A DNA stretch of 64,000 nt from Hamadaea sp. (GCF_013362815.1 NZ_JABFVK010000067.1:1-64000); one strand, 5' to 3'. Shown: positions 16,809 to 25,926, numbered from the stretch's first letter. The notes: generated from the sequence alone by a model not told the origin. Numbers and translations are program-made.

Positions 16809-16877
16809 TCGTCATTCCAGGACGGGCTGGCGCTGGGTCGACCGGGTCCCGTCCCCCTGAGAACGGGAGTATCGAAG

Positions 16878-17939
16878 ATGACCGTCACCAACGACCTGCA
16901 CGTCGCCGCGTTCGAGCCGCTCGAGCCGCCGTCGGAGCTGCTCGCGGAGTTCCCCCTCGGCGGCGTACGCGCGGAGCTGGTCGAACGCACCAGACAAGAA
17001 GTCCGCGACGTGCTGACCGGCGAAGACGATCGGCTGCTCGTGGTCGTCGGGCCGTGCTCGGTCCATGATCCGAAGGCGGCGCTGGACTACGCCCGCCGTC
17101 TGGCCGCCGCCGCCGAACAGCACTCCCGCGACCTGCGCATCGTGATGCGCGTGTACTTCGAGAAGCCCCGGACGACCCTCGGCTGGAAGGGCCTGATCAA
17201 CGACCCCGGCCTGGACGGCACCTACGACGTACGCCGGGGCCTGCGCATGGCCCGGGAACTGCTGCTGGACATCCTTGATCTCGGGGTGCCGGTCGGTTGC
17301 GAGTTCCTCGACCCGATCAGTCCGCAGTACATCGCCGACGCGGTGACTTGGGGTGCCATCGGCGCGCGTACCACCGAGAGCCAGGTGCACCGGCAGCTGG
17401 CCTCGGGCCTGTCGATGCCGGTCGGGTTCAAGAACGCCACCGACGGCAGTGTCTCGGTGTCGATCGACGCCTGCCACGTCGGCCGAAGCAGTCACGTGTT
17501 CTTCGGCGTCGACGCCGACGGGCGGGCAAGCGTCGTCACGACCACCGGCAACGAGGACTGCCACGTGATTCTGCGTGGTGGCAAGACCGGGCCGAACCAC
17601 CTGCCCGGCCCGGTGGCCGCAACGCTGATCGCCCTGGAGAAGGCGGGCCTGAAGCACCGCCTCGTGATCGACGCCAGCCACGGCAACAGCAACAAGGACC
17701 ACGTACGCCAGTCGGCCGTCGCGGTCGAGATCGCCGACCAGATCGCGGCCGGGCAGGGCGGCATCGGCGGCGTGATGCTGGAGAGCTTCCTGGTCGGCGG
17801 CCGTCAGGAGCTCGAGTCCGGGCGGCCGCTGACCTACGGCCAGAGCGTCACCGACGCCTGCATGAGCTGGGCCGCGACCGAGGAGGCGCTGGCCACGCTG
17901 GCCCGCGCCGTGGTGGCGCGACGGGCGGCAGCCGCCTGA
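16878..17939 (+). CDS. aroH: 3-deoxy-7-phosphoheptulonate synthase, class I
   Basis: 353 residues from ATG 16878 with GGGAG nine bases upstream. GPCSVHD (58-64) contains the metal-binding Cys, KPRTTLGWKGLINDP binds phosphoenolpyruvate, and IDASHGNSNKD holds the catalytic/metal His. It condenses PEP with erythrose-4-phosphate in the first step of aromatic amino acid synthesis. The AroG/F/H paralogue type cannot be told with certainty; the symbol is a convenience. Control is probably by the upstream leader-peptide attenuator. A 62-residue gene ends two bases past its stop on the other strand. Confidence 0.95.
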   Translation: MTVTNDLHVAAFEPLEPPSELLAEFPLGGVRAELVERTRQEVRDVLTGEDDRLLVVVGPCSVHDPKAALDYARRLAAAAEQHSRDLRIVMRVYFEKPRTTLGWKGLINDPGLDGTYDVRRGLRMARELLLDILDLGVPVGCEFLDPISPQYIADAVTWGAIGARTTESQVHRQLASGLSMPVGFKNATDGSVSVSIDACHVGRSSHVFFGVDADGRASVVTTTGNEDCHVILRGGKTGPNHLPGPVAATLIALEKAGLKHRLVIDASHGNSNKDHVRQSAVAVEIADQIAAGQGGIGGVMLESFLVGGRQELESGRPLTYGQSVTDACMSWAATEEALATLARAVVARRAAAA

Positions 17940-17941
17940 GG

Positions 17942-18130
17942 TCAGGCGTTGCCGTGGTAGTAGGGGGATCCGGGGTCGGTGTACGGGACCGGGTCCTCCC
18001 GCGGCGCGGAGGTCTCCACGGTCTCCACCATCTTGTTCGGCGGGACGCGGTCGGGCAGTTGCCCATAGCGGATGAAGCGGAACAGCTCGGCCTCGTCGTC
18101 CGTCATGGGGGTGATCGACTCGGGCTCCAT
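17942..18130 (-). CDS. Hypothetical small protein (62 aa)
   Basis: An acidic protein beginning MEPESITPMTDDEAELF and ending DPGSPYYHGNA; no signal or membrane segment and no family I recognise. ATG 18130 has GGAGG one base away and AGGAG 13 bases away; MTDDEAELF at 18106 is another possible start. It is tail to tail with the DAHP synthase gene (two-base gap). Codon use is typical of the window, so it is probably real. Confidence 0.6.
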   Translation of the reverse strand: MEPESITPMTDDEAELFRFIRYGQLPDRVPPNKMVETVETSAPREDPVPYTDPGSPYYHGNA

Positions 18131-18259
18131 GCCTCCATCGTCACTCCTACGGGCAACTATGGCCATCCGGCGCTCGGACCGACCTCGATCAAGCATCCGA
18201 CCTGTCATGCACGGTCGACCGGTCGGAGGATAGGCGGAGCGTGACAACCTCAGCACACT

Positions 18260-19762
18260 GTGCCCGTGACTGGGGGGCTCTCAAGATCGATCATCGCGCT
18301 GACGGCCGCTTTGTGCCTGATCTCAGCGGCGGCCTGCAGCAATCCCGACGACGTACGCGTACTGCCGGGGGCGAGCACATCACCGACGCCGGGCAGTTCG
18401 GCGGCTCCAGCGGCGTACGCCGGATTCTCCGATCCGGCCGGGGTCGGCAAGCCGTACGGGACCAAGGTGAACGGGCTGCTGACCTTCCGCGGCAACCCCA
18501 CCCGGTCGTACTTCGGCACCGGTCCGGCGCTCCGGACGAAGCCGACGCAGTTGTGGCGGTTCCCCAAGTCAGGCAGCCTGTGCCACCCGTCGACGGATGA
18601 GAAGGGCACCCGGATCTGGTGCGGTTCCGGGTGGACCGGCCAGCCCGCCGTCTTCGAACGCGACGGCCGGACCTGGGTGGTCTTCGGGGCGTACGACGCG
18701 AAAGTGCATTTCCTCGACGCGAACACCGGCGAGCGCATCCTCCCGGACTTCCCCACCGGTGACATCATCAAGGGCTCGGTAACCATCGATCCCGACGGAT
18801 TCCCGCTGGTCTACTCCGGTTCGCGCGACAACTACTACCACATCATCGCGATCGACCGCGGCAAGCCGGTCGAGCTCTGGAAGCTCTCCGCGCACGCGGT
18901 CTCGCCGACCAAGTGGAACGACGACTGGGACGGCGCCGGGCTGATCATCGACGACTACCTCTTCGAGGGTGGCGAGAACAGCCAGTTCCACATCGTCAAG
19001 CTCAACCGGGGCTACGACGCCAACGGCAAGGTCACGGTCAAGCCGAAGCTGGTCTTCAACGCACCGGGCTGGGATTCCGAGCTGCTCAAGGCGATCGGCG
19101 ACGGCATGGTGTCGATCGAGAACTCCGTCGCCATTTATCAGGACACGGTGTACTTCGCCAACTCCGGCGGCCTGGTGCAAGGCTGGGACATCAGCGGCCT
19201 GAAGACCGGGAAGAAGCCCACCCGGGTGTTCCGCTTCTGGACCGGCGACGACACCGACGCTTCCATCACCGTGGACGCCGACGGCTTCCTCTACGTCGGC
19301 TCCGAGTTCGAGCGGAACAACGCGCGCTCCCGGCAGGTCGGCCAGATGATGAAGCTCGACCCACGAAACAAGACCAATCCCCTGGTCTGGAGTCAGAAGG
19401 ACCAGCATCCGCCGAAGTCCGGGATCTGGGGTTCGCCCGCGCTCTACAAAGACATCGTCATCTTCGACACCCATCCCGGCGACGTGCTCGGCATCGACCG
19501 GGCCACCGGCGAAGTCCGCTGGAAGTTCCGCGTACCGGGCGGTGAGACGTGGCAGTCGCCGGTGGTCGTCGACGACGTGCTCTACCTGGGCGACTGCACC
19601 GGCGTGATGCGCGCGTACGACGTCGCGGACACACATGCGGAGCCGAAACTGTTGTGGTCGATGAAGATCGGCGGCTGCATCGAGTCGACCCCCGCTGCCT
19701 GGAACGGCCGCATCTACTTCGGTACGCGCGCCGGCGGCATCGTCGCGCTCGGCAACCGCTAG
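18260..19762 (+). CDS. PQQ-like beta-propeller lipoprotein
   Basis: 500 residues from GTG 18260. A lipoprotein signal ends in SAAAC. The mature part holds repeated blades of the pyrrolo-quinoline quinone-like type (for example VHFLDANTGERI, VLGIDRATGEVRWKF, LYLGDCTGVMRAYD and IYFGTRAGGIVALGN). No PQQ-dependent catalytic residues are evident, so it is more likely a binding or scaffold protein on the outer face of the membrane than a dehydrogenase. It seems to be a single-gene unit, followed at once by a palindromic element. Confidence 0.85.
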   Translation: MPVTGGLSRSIIALTAALCLISAAACSNPDDVRVLPGASTSPTPGSSAAPAAYAGFSDPAGVGKPYGTKVNGLLTFRGNPTRSYFGTGPALRTKPTQLWRFPKSGSLCHPSTDEKGTRIWCGSGWTGQPAVFERDGRTWVVFGAYDAKVHFLDANTGERILPDFPTGDIIKGSVTIDPDGFPLVYSGSRDNYYHIIAIDRGKPVELWKLSAHAVSPTKWNDDWDGAGLIIDDYLFEGGENSQFHIVKLNRGYDANGKVTVKPKLVFNAPGWDSELLKAIGDGMVSIENSVAIYQDTVYFANSGGLVQGWDISGLKTGKKPTRVFRFWTGDDTDASITVDADGFLYVGSEFERNNARSRQVGQMMKLDPRNKTNPLVWSQKDQHPPKSGIWGSPALYKDIVIFDTHPGDVLGIDRATGEVRWKFRVPGGETWQSPVVVDDVLYLGDCTGVMRAYDVADTHAEPKLLWSMKIGGCIESTPAAWNGRIYFGTRAGGIVALGNR

Positions 19763-19845
19763 TCGATCACCTCCTCGCGGAGTCGATCAGGCTCCCGCGG
19801 CCACGACACACCGGCCGATCACGCCCGATAGTTCATGATCGCGCG
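19762..19845. repeat. GTTGATCATGAAC-family element, copy D5
   Basis: GTCGATCACCTCCTCGCGGAGTCGATCAGG begins one base inside the preceding TAG and the element ends near TTCATGATCGCGC. It aligns along its length with the element at 38452-38535 (CTCGCGGAGTYGATCAGG, ACACGACAC, GTTCATGATC), so this pair forms a subfamily. (First motif quoted by position 19762-19791.). Confidence 0.65.
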
Positions 19846-19872
19846 GAAAGGGCGGCGGGATCGCGCGGAAAG
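19837..19872. repeat. Direct repeat GATCGCGCGGAAAG upstream of EF-hand gene
   Basis: Two perfect 14-base copies at 19837-19850 and 19859-19872, 22 bases apart (two helical turns), 65 bases or more upstream of the EF-hand ATG. They could be tandem activator or repressor sites for the EF-hand/terpene synthase operon. The first copy overlaps the end of element D5. Confidence 0.5.
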
Positions 19873-19937
19873 AACCGGTGGGTTGAAGTGGGTCAATATG
19901 TGAGGGAAGGTCGGTTTTGGTCCGGTAGGAAGGAGCC

Positions 19938-20483
19938 ATGGCCAACGACCTGCAGATCGAAAAGCTCGACCGAGCCTTCGACCACATCGACGCAAACCAC
20001 TCCGGCGAGATCGAGCGCGACGACATGCTCGGCCTCGGCTCCCGGGTGCTGCTCGGCTTCGGCGAGTCGCCGACGTCCAGCAAGGGCAGGCAACTGATCG
20101 ACCGGTTCGACGAGTTGTGGTCGGAGATCGTTCAGCACGCCGACACCGATGAGTCCGGATCGATCTCGCCCGCCGAGTTCCGTACCGCGATGATCAGCGC
20201 GTACATCGACGGGCAGAAGTTCGACAAGACGTTCCGCCCGGCGGCCGTGGCGATCGCGGCGCTCTGCGACACCGATTCCGACGGTGCCGTCTCGCTCTCG
20301 GAGTTCCAGGTGCTGCAGTCGGCGTTCGGCACGGGCGACGGTGACGCGATCGCTGCCTTCGAACGGCTCGACCTCGACGCCAACGGCAGCCTGTCGGTGG
20401 ACGAGCTGGTGCAGGCGGCGTACGAGTACTACACCGGCGGCGATCCGAAGCTGCCGGGCAACCATCTGTTCGGTCCGCTGTGA
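19938..20483 (+). CDS. Four-EF-hand calcium-binding protein (calerythrin-like)
   Basis: 181 residues with four canonical 12-residue loops: DANHSGEIERDD (18-29), DTDESGSISPAE (69-80), DTDSDGAVSLSE (111-122) and DLDANGSLSVDE (145-156). All have Asp at position 1 and Asp or Glu at position 12, so each can in principle bind calcium. It is cytoplasmic and resembles actinobacterial calerythrins. Its TGA overlaps the GTG of the terpene synthase gene (GTGA), so the two are translationally coupled. Confidence 0.95.
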   Translation: MANDLQIEKLDRAFDHIDANHSGEIERDDMLGLGSRVLLGFGESPTSSKGRQLIDRFDELWSEIVQHADTDESGSISPAEFRTAMISAYIDGQKFDKTFRPAAVAIAALCDTDSDGAVSLSEFQVLQSAFGTGDGDAIAAFERLDLDANGSLSVDELVQAAYEYYTGGDPKLPGNHLFGPL

Positions 20484-21496
20484 CCACCGCTCCGGCGGCT
20501 GTCCCGGCCGCGCCCACGCGCGCGGCCGGGATGCCCAGCGCGCTCGACCTGTTGCCCCTCGTGGAACGGGTGCCCGCGCTCGCCGCGCCGTGCCGTCATC
20601 ACCGCGACGAGGCCGCGATCGAGCTGGCCGTCCAGGAGTGGGCGCTGCGCAGCTTCCCGGAGCTCTATCCGGCCCGGCTCCGCGCCGCCCGCTTCGGCGA
20701 GATGGCCGCGCGGGCCTTCCCCGAGACCAAGACGCCCGAGGTGATCCTCTTCGGACAGTGGCTGGTCTGGCTGTTCGTCTTCGACGACCTGCGCGATGAC
20801 GGGCCGCTCGGCTGGGACGAGAACGCCGTCGACCGTCTCTACGACGCCGTTCTCAGCTCCTGCGACACACCGCCGGCACTCGACGCTCACCCGGTCGTCC
20901 GGTCCTTCCGCGACCTGTGGGCCCGGACCGCGCCACGCTCCAGCGCGAGCTGGCGGTCCATGTTCCGGGTCCATCTCGCCGAGCATCGGGCCGCGTGCCG
21001 CTACGAGGCGCGCTTCCGGTCCACGCGGCGCATTCCTTCGCCCGACGAGTACGCACAACTGCGCCGGCAGGCCAACGGTTCGTTCCTCTTCGACCTCCCG
21101 GAACCGGTGCTGGGCGCGGAACTGCCGGGCGAGCTGCGTACCTCGGCGGCGTGGCGCGGACTGCTGTCGGCCTGCAACGACGTGACGGCGTGGTGCAACG
21201 ACGTGGCCTCGGCAGCCAAGGAGAGCGCCCGGGGCGACGTGCACAACTACGTCCTAGTTTTGGCGGCCGATCGCGGCATCTCCTTGGCAGCCGCCGCAGA
21301 TGAAGTGCTGGATCGGATCGCCGCCCGGATCGACGACCTGACCGCCGCCGCCCGCGCGCTGCCGGCCGAGTTCACCCGGCTGGATCTGAGCACGGGGGCC
21401 GCGCGGGACGCCAGCAAAGTAGCGATGGTGCTGCTGGGCGCGCCGCGCGGCCACCTGGAGTGGCTCCTCGAATCGGCCCGCTATGCGCGCCCTTGA
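20480..21496 (+). CDS. Class I terpene synthase
   Basis: 338 residues, the usual size for single-domain bacterial terpene cyclases. The first metal motif is DDLRDD (102-107), the NSE motif is NDVASAAKE (240-248), and the C-terminus ends in the RY pair (ESARYARP). It ionises a prenyl diphosphate, most likely farnesyl or geranyl diphosphate, and cyclises it. The product cannot be predicted. No prenyl synthase or P450 gene is adjacent. Its GTG lies inside the stop of the EF-hand gene, an unusual pairing. Confidence 0.92.
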   Translation: MTTAPAAVPAAPTRAAGMPSALDLLPLVERVPALAAPCRHHRDEAAIELAVQEWALRSFPELYPARLRAARFGEMAARAFPETKTPEVILFGQWLVWLFVFDDLRDDGPLGWDENAVDRLYDAVLSSCDTPPALDAHPVVRSFRDLWARTAPRSSASWRSMFRVHLAEHRAACRYEARFRSTRRIPSPDEYAQLRRQANGSFLFDLPEPVLGAELPGELRTSAAWRGLLSACNDVTAWCNDVASAAKESARGDVHNYVLVLAADRGISLAAAADEVLDRIAARIDDLTAAARALPAEFTRLDLSTGAARDASKVAMVLLGAPRGHLEWLLESARYARP

Positions 21497-21498
21497 TG

Positions 21499-21563
21499 GC
21501 GCTGGATCAGGGTTCGCGGTCGAATCTTGGGCCAAGATTCGACCCGGAACCCTGATCCAGCGC
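21499..21563. repeat. Palindromic element family A, copy A2
   Basis: The longest family A copy: 32-base arms (21499-21530 and 21532-21563) match at 30 positions around a single G. The ends extend to GCGCTGGATC / GATCCAGCGC. It fills the convergent gap between the terpene synthase and GH3 genes. Confidence 0.9.
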
Positions 21564-21578
21564 TGAAAGGGTCGGGCG

Positions 21579-23414
21579 CTACGGGTAGGTGAGGCCGTAG
21601 CCGAGCGGGAACAGCGGGGTCTTGCCGTCGCCGTCGTTGATCGGTTGTTGGGAAACGCTGGTCATCCACGTCGACGGCAGCTTCCCGGTCGGCTTGTAGT
21701 CGCCGAAGAGGACGTCGGCCACTCCGGCGCCCTCGGTGCCCGGCAGCCATGAGGCGAGCAGGGCGTTCCAGTTCGGCAGTTCCGTCGCGATGTCCAGCGG
21801 GCGTCCGGAGACGAGCACCACCACGACCGGTACGCCCTTGCCCCGCAACGTGTTGATGACGCGCAAGTCGTCGCGGTCGAGGCTCATGGTGCCGGTGCGG
21901 TCCCCTTGGCCCTCGGCGTACGGGGTCTCGCCGACGACTGCGATCGCCACCTTGTAAGTACTGTCGATACCGCTACCGCGCTGGCTGTAGGTGACCGTCG
22001 TGCCCGGTCCGGCCGCCGCCCGGATGCCTTGCAGGATGGAGGTTCCGGGCGTGATGTTGCCCGACGATCCCTGCCATGAGATCGTCCAGCCGCCGCACTG
22101 GTTGCCGATGTTGTCGGCGTTCTTGCCCGCCACGAAGATCTTGTTGTTGTCCTTCGCCAGGGGCAGCACGTTGCCGGCGTTCTTCAACAGCACCTGCGAC
22201 TGGCGTACGGCTTGCCGGGCGAGCGTGCGGTGGGCTGCGCTCCCCACGGTCGCGGTGAACGACCGGTCGGTGTACGGCTTCTCGAACAGCCCGAGCTCGA
22301 ACTTCTTCGTGAGGATCCGCCGGTTCGCGTCGTCGATCCGGCTCAGCGGCACGTGCCCGTTGGCCACTTCGGCCCGAAGGGTGGTGATGAAGTTCTTCCA
22401 CGCGGTCGGCACCATCACCATGTCGATGCCCGCGTTGACCGCGGCGGTGACTTCGGCCGCAGTGAAGCCGGTCGTGCCGTCGATCTGGTCGATGCCGTTC
22501 CAGTCCGAGACCACGAACCCGGAGAAGCCGAGCTCTCCCTTGAGGACGTCGGTGATCAGGTACTTGTTGCCGTGCATCTTGACGCCGTTCCAGCTGCTGT
22601 AGGAGATCATCACCGAGCCGACGCCCCGCTGGACGGCGGCCTGGAACGGCGGCAGGTGGATCGCCCGGAGGTCGGCCTCGGAGAGCACGGTGTTGCCCTG
22701 GTCGTCGCCGCCCTCGGTGCCGCCGTCGCCGACGTAGTGCTTCGCGGTGGCGAGGACGGACGACGGGCCGTTGAGCGACGTGCCCTGCAAGCCCGTGATG
22801 ATCGTCGACAGCGACGAGGCGATCGAGGGCACCTCGCCGAACGACTCATAAGTACGCCCCCAGCGGTCGTTCCGCGCGACGCAGAGGCAGGGCGCGAAGT
22901 CCCAGTCGATGCCGGTGCCGCTGACCTCCTCGGCCACGGCCTGCCCGATCTGCTGGACCAGCGCGGGATCGCGGGTCGCGCCGAGCCCGATGTTGTGCGG
23001 GAAGATCGTCGCGCCGACCACGTTGTTGTGGCCGTGCACGGCGTCGACGCCATAGATCATCGGGATCTGCAACGGCGTCGCCATGGCTCCCGTCTGGAAC
23101 GAGTCGTACATGTCGGCCCAGCTCGTCGCGGTGTTCGGCGTCGGCGCGGAGCCACCGCCGGACAGGATCGACCCGAGGCGGTAGGTGGTGACGTCGGTGG
23201 CGCTCGCGCTGCCGCGCTCGGCCTGGGTCATCTGGCCGATCTTCTCGTCGAGCGTCATCCGCGACAGCAGATCGGCGACGCGCGTCGCGACGGGCAACGA
23301 CGGGTCCTGGTACGGCAGCCCGGCAGCGTGGACGCTGCCGGGGAGGGTCATCCCGGCTAAAACTAAGACCGGAACAAAGAGCAGGGACGCGCGGGAACGG
23401 GAGACATTGGGCAT
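21579..23414 (-). CDS. Secreted glycoside hydrolase family 3 beta-glucosidase
   Basis: 611 residues with an N-terminal Sec signal ending near VHAAG. The (beta/alpha)8 domain carries KHYVGDGGTEGG (225-236) and the nucleophile Asp304 in GFVVSDWNGID. The C-terminal sandwich domain follows (VAIAVVGETPYAEGQGDR). It resembles secreted exo-beta-glucan glucosidases of plant and actinobacterial type, releasing glucose from beta-glucans. It is monocistronic. No LacI operator is seen near its ATG at 23414. Confidence 0.93.
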   Translation of the reverse strand: MPNVSRSRASLLFVPVLVLAGMTLPGSVHAAGLPYQDPSLPVATRVADLLSRMTLDEKIGQMTQAERGSASATDVTTYRLGSILSGGGSAPTPNTATSWADMYDSFQTGAMATPLQIPMIYGVDAVHGHNNVVGATIFPHNIGLGATRDPALVQQIGQAVAEEVSGTGIDWDFAPCLCVARNDRWGRTYESFGEVPSIASSLSTIITGLQGTSLNGPSSVLATAKHYVGDGGTEGGDDQGNTVLSEADLRAIHLPPFQAAVQRGVGSVMISYSSWNGVKMHGNKYLITDVLKGELGFSGFVVSDWNGIDQIDGTTGFTAAEVTAAVNAGIDMVMVPTAWKNFITTLRAEVANGHVPLSRIDDANRRILTKKFELGLFEKPYTDRSFTATVGSAAHRTLARQAVRQSQVLLKNAGNVLPLAKDNNKIFVAGKNADNIGNQCGGWTISWQGSSGNITPGTSILQGIRAAAGPGTTVTYSQRGSGIDSTYKVAIAVVGETPYAEGQGDRTGTMSLDRDDLRVINTLRGKGVPVVVVLVSGRPLDIATELPNWNALLASWLPGTEGAGVADVLFGDYKPTGKLPSTWMTSVSQQPINDGDGKTPLFPLGYGLTYP

Positions 23415-23479
23415 GATCTACGTGTACGCGTGACTTCGATCGGTGTCAATCGGGTGATCTCCTGCGCCCCCTGCGGCGG

Positions 23480-24595
23480 TCATGACACGGATCGGGCGAT
23501 CCGCAGCGCCTCGTCTATCGTCGGCACCCCTTCGAGCCGGTAGGTGACCGAACCGCGCTGCCACACCAGGCAGGGCCCGGACAGCCGGGCGGTCTCCTGA
23601 TGCGATCTCCCCCAGCGGTCCACGTAGACGATGGGGTGCGGCTTGCTCACCCAGATCATGTCGGCGCCGACCCATTCGACCCCGTCGGCGGTCTTCGAGA
23701 AGGCCAGATCCAGTTGGCCGTCGAACTCGTCGAGGCGTACGCCGGAATAGACGAGCGTCACCACGCGCGGATGTCCGTCGGGACCGGGATCGGCGAGCTC
23801 CACCCGCTGCGGATCGCCGAGAGCCGCCGGTACGCCGATCGGGAACGCCGCCTGCGCTCGGGCCCGCGCCAGATCCCCGCTGGTCAGGTTCGGCAGCGGA
23901 CTCGGGGTCGGTGCGATGCTCGGCGCGGGTTCGCCTCGGCGTACCTCGACGCCGCCGAGCCGGAGGATCGAGGTCACGACGTCGGCGACCGCTGTGCGTA
24001 CGGGTGGGACGAAGACGACCGTCAAGACGGTGGCGATCACCAACCCGGCGACGATCAGCTGCGTACGCAGTTTGGCGAGCGCCCGGCTGGCCCGAGACTT
24101 CACCGTGCCCTTCGGCCGGTCGAGCAGTTCGGCCGTCTCCGCCTCGGACATGTCCAGCAGATAGCGGTAGACCAGCACGTCCCGATCGGCCGGGCTGAGC
24201 TGCTGAAGCGCCGAGACCAGCTCCGCCCGCCGTTCGGCCGACAACGCGCCGTCGACGGCGTCGTCGTGTTCGATCGGCGGCCCCTCGACGGCCGCCGCCC
24301 GTTCCAGCAGCCCGGCCCGACGCTGGCGGGTGCGATGCAGATTCCGGGTCTCGTTCGCGACGATCGTCAGCAGCCACGACCGGAACGACGATTCGCCGCG
24401 GAAGGTCGTCAGCCGCCGGTACGCCTTGACGTAGGCCTCCTGCACGACGTCTTCGGCGTCGTCACCCGCCCCGAGCAGGGTCGCCGTACGCCGGGCGAGC
24501 GCGCTCGTGCGGGCGACCAGCTCCGCGTACGCCTGCTGGTCGCCGGCCGCGGCCCGCTCGACGAGCGCGGCCTCGGTGACGGCTTGCGATTCCAT
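23480..24595 (-). CDS. ECF sigma factor with C-terminal transmembrane and extracytoplasmic domain
   Basis: 371 residues from ATG 24595. Sigma region 2 lies at about 20-90 (DAEDVVQEAYVKAYR) and region 4 at about 125-178 (LSPADRDVLVYRYLLDMSEAE quoted by position). Then a membrane helix (180-198, LIVAGLVIATVLTVVFV) leads to about 170 residues outside the membrane with no domain I recognise. Such fusions put the sigma factor and its sensor or anti-sigma-like part in one chain. The divergent lipoprotein gene is preceded by an ECF-like promoter that this factor may read. Confidence 0.9.
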   Translation of the reverse strand: MESQAVTEAALVERAAAGDQQAYAELVARTSALARRTATLLGAGDDAEDVVQEAYVKAYRRLTTFRGESSFRSWLLTIVANETRNLHRTRQRRAGLLERAAAVEGPPIEHDDAVDGALSAERRAELVSALQQLSPADRDVLVYRYLLDMSEAETAELLDRPKGTVKSRASRALAKLRTQLIVAGLVIATVLTVVFVPPVRTAVADVVTSILRLGGVEVRRGEPAPSIAPTPSPLPNLTSGDLARARAQAAFPIGVPAALGDPQRVELADPGPDGHPRVVTLVYSGVRLDEFDGQLDLAFSKTADGVEWVGADMIWVSKPHPIVYVDRWGRSHQETARLSGPCLVWQRGSVTYRLEGVPTIDEALRIARSVS

Positions 24596-24638
24596 GGACT
24601 CCAGGATGACGCCTCTCGACACATGACATGACACCGCG

Positions 24639-24664
24639 GGAACCCGGATGGTTCCACCGGTGTC
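24639..24664 (+). promoter_or_regulatory. ECF-type promoter (GGAACC-N16-TGTC) for the Tat lipoprotein
   Basis: GGAACC at 24639-24644 and TGTC at 24661-24664 are separated by 16 bases, close to ECF promoters of the GGAAC-N16/17-GTC type. The lipoprotein ATG is eight bases past the -10 element. The divergent neighbour encodes an ECF sigma factor, so it may recognise this site. GGAACC is also mirrored by GGTTCC at 24650-24655. Confidence 0.55.
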
Positions 24665-24672
24665 GGCAGAAC

Positions 24673-25881
24673 ATGACGACACGACGGAACCTGCTCATGC
24701 TCGCCGGAGCCGCGGCTGCCGCGGCCGCGACGGCTGCCTGCAAAGCAACCGACGAGACCCGGCCCGCTGCTTTACGCGTACCAGATGTGCTTGTCGTGAA
24801 GACTCGCGACGGCCTGGCAGTGGCCCGCGACGGTGGCCTGACCCCGGGGCGGGCCGGGGCCCTGTCGGCGACCGGCTCGATGTTGTGCCTGGCCACGGCG
24901 ACTGACAAGACGACGCGGCTGGACTTCACGACCACCTTGGCCGGTACGCACCTGGGCGGGTATGCCGTCGACGGCCGGTGGACGCCGCGGGTCGTGCACG
25001 CGGGCGGCAGCCTGGTCGCGCTGGTCGCACCGGAGGGTGATCCACTGAAGCCGCAAGCGCGGGCGAAGACCACGATCGTGATCGCGGACTCGGCGAAGAT
25101 CCGGCAGAAGATCACGGTGCCGGGAGTCGTCGAGCCGGATGCCTTCACCGCCGATCAGACCGGCCTGTTCGTGCTGGAATGGCTGCCCGCCAACGCCCCG
25201 GACCATTACCGAGTACGCCGCCTCGACCTCGCTACGCAGCGCCTGGAACCGCTGTGGACCCGCGACAAGGTGCCCGTTCCACCGGGCGCGGAGGAGGAGA
25301 TGCGCGGCGAGGGCCGGACCGCGGTGGCGTCGCCGTCCGGGCGCGTGCTCTACACGCTCTACACCCACCAACCTGGCCACCAGCACACCCGCGACCTGCT
25401 GTCGGGCCGCCCCGGCAACGTGCACGCGTTCGTGCACACCTTGGAAACCGAGCAGAACTGGGCGTACTGCATCGACCTGCCCGACCCGTTCGGGCACTCG
25501 CCGAGCAGCGCCTATTCGATCACGCTGAGCGCCGACGGGACGCTGTTGTTCGTGGTCGACCTCGCCGCCGGCGCGCTCGCCCGGATCTCCACCGAAACTC
25601 TGAAAGTGCTCGACGTCGTCAAGGTCACCGCCGACTCCGGGACGGCGTACGCCACCGCCTCGGACAAACAGCTGTATCTGGGCGGTGACCAGGGAGTTCA
25701 AGTTCTCGACCTGGCCGGTACGCCGATCGAGAAGTGGTCCACACCGGCCGTACGCGGATTGGCCGTGTCCCGCGACCTCACCCGGGTGTACGCCGCCCGC
25801 GAAGGGGGCGTGACCTGGCGTGGATCGTCTCTTGGGGACGTCGCCTTGCCGGGCCTCACCGGCCTGATCCGGGTGGCGTGA
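24673..25881 (+). CDS. Tat-type lipoprotein with beta-propeller-like repeats
   Basis: 402 residues from ATG 24673. MTTRRNLLMLAG has a twin-arginine, and the signal ends in the lipobox TAAC. The mature chain has WD/YVTN-like strands (LFVVDLAAGALARIST, LYLGGDQGVQVLDLAG, LTRVYAAREGGVTW), suggesting a propeller. The function is unknown. It is divergent from the membrane-anchored ECF sigma gene 77 bases away and has an ECF-like promoter, so it may be the sigma factor's target or partner. Confidence 0.8.
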   Translation: MTTRRNLLMLAGAAAAAAATAACKATDETRPAALRVPDVLVVKTRDGLAVARDGGLTPGRAGALSATGSMLCLATATDKTTRLDFTTTLAGTHLGGYAVDGRWTPRVVHAGGSLVALVAPEGDPLKPQARAKTTIVIADSAKIRQKITVPGVVEPDAFTADQTGLFVLEWLPANAPDHYRVRRLDLATQRLEPLWTRDKVPVPPGAEEEMRGEGRTAVASPSGRVLYTLYTHQPGHQHTRDLLSGRPGNVHAFVHTLETEQNWAYCIDLPDPFGHSPSSAYSITLSADGTLLFVVDLAAGALARISTETLKVLDVVKVTADSGTAYATASDKQLYLGGDQGVQVLDLAGTPIEKWSTPAVRGLAVSRDLTRVYAAREGGVTWRGSSLGDVALPGLTGLIRVA

Positions 25882-25926
25882 CGGTTCCCGCGTACTTCCC
25901 GAGCGTCCCGCAGTAGGGTCGTGACT

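Noticed and set aside
23418-24377. 319-residue minus-strand frame overlapping the sigma factor
   Set aside because: Arg/Gly-rich shadow; the sigma factor frame has clear region 2 and 4 motifs.
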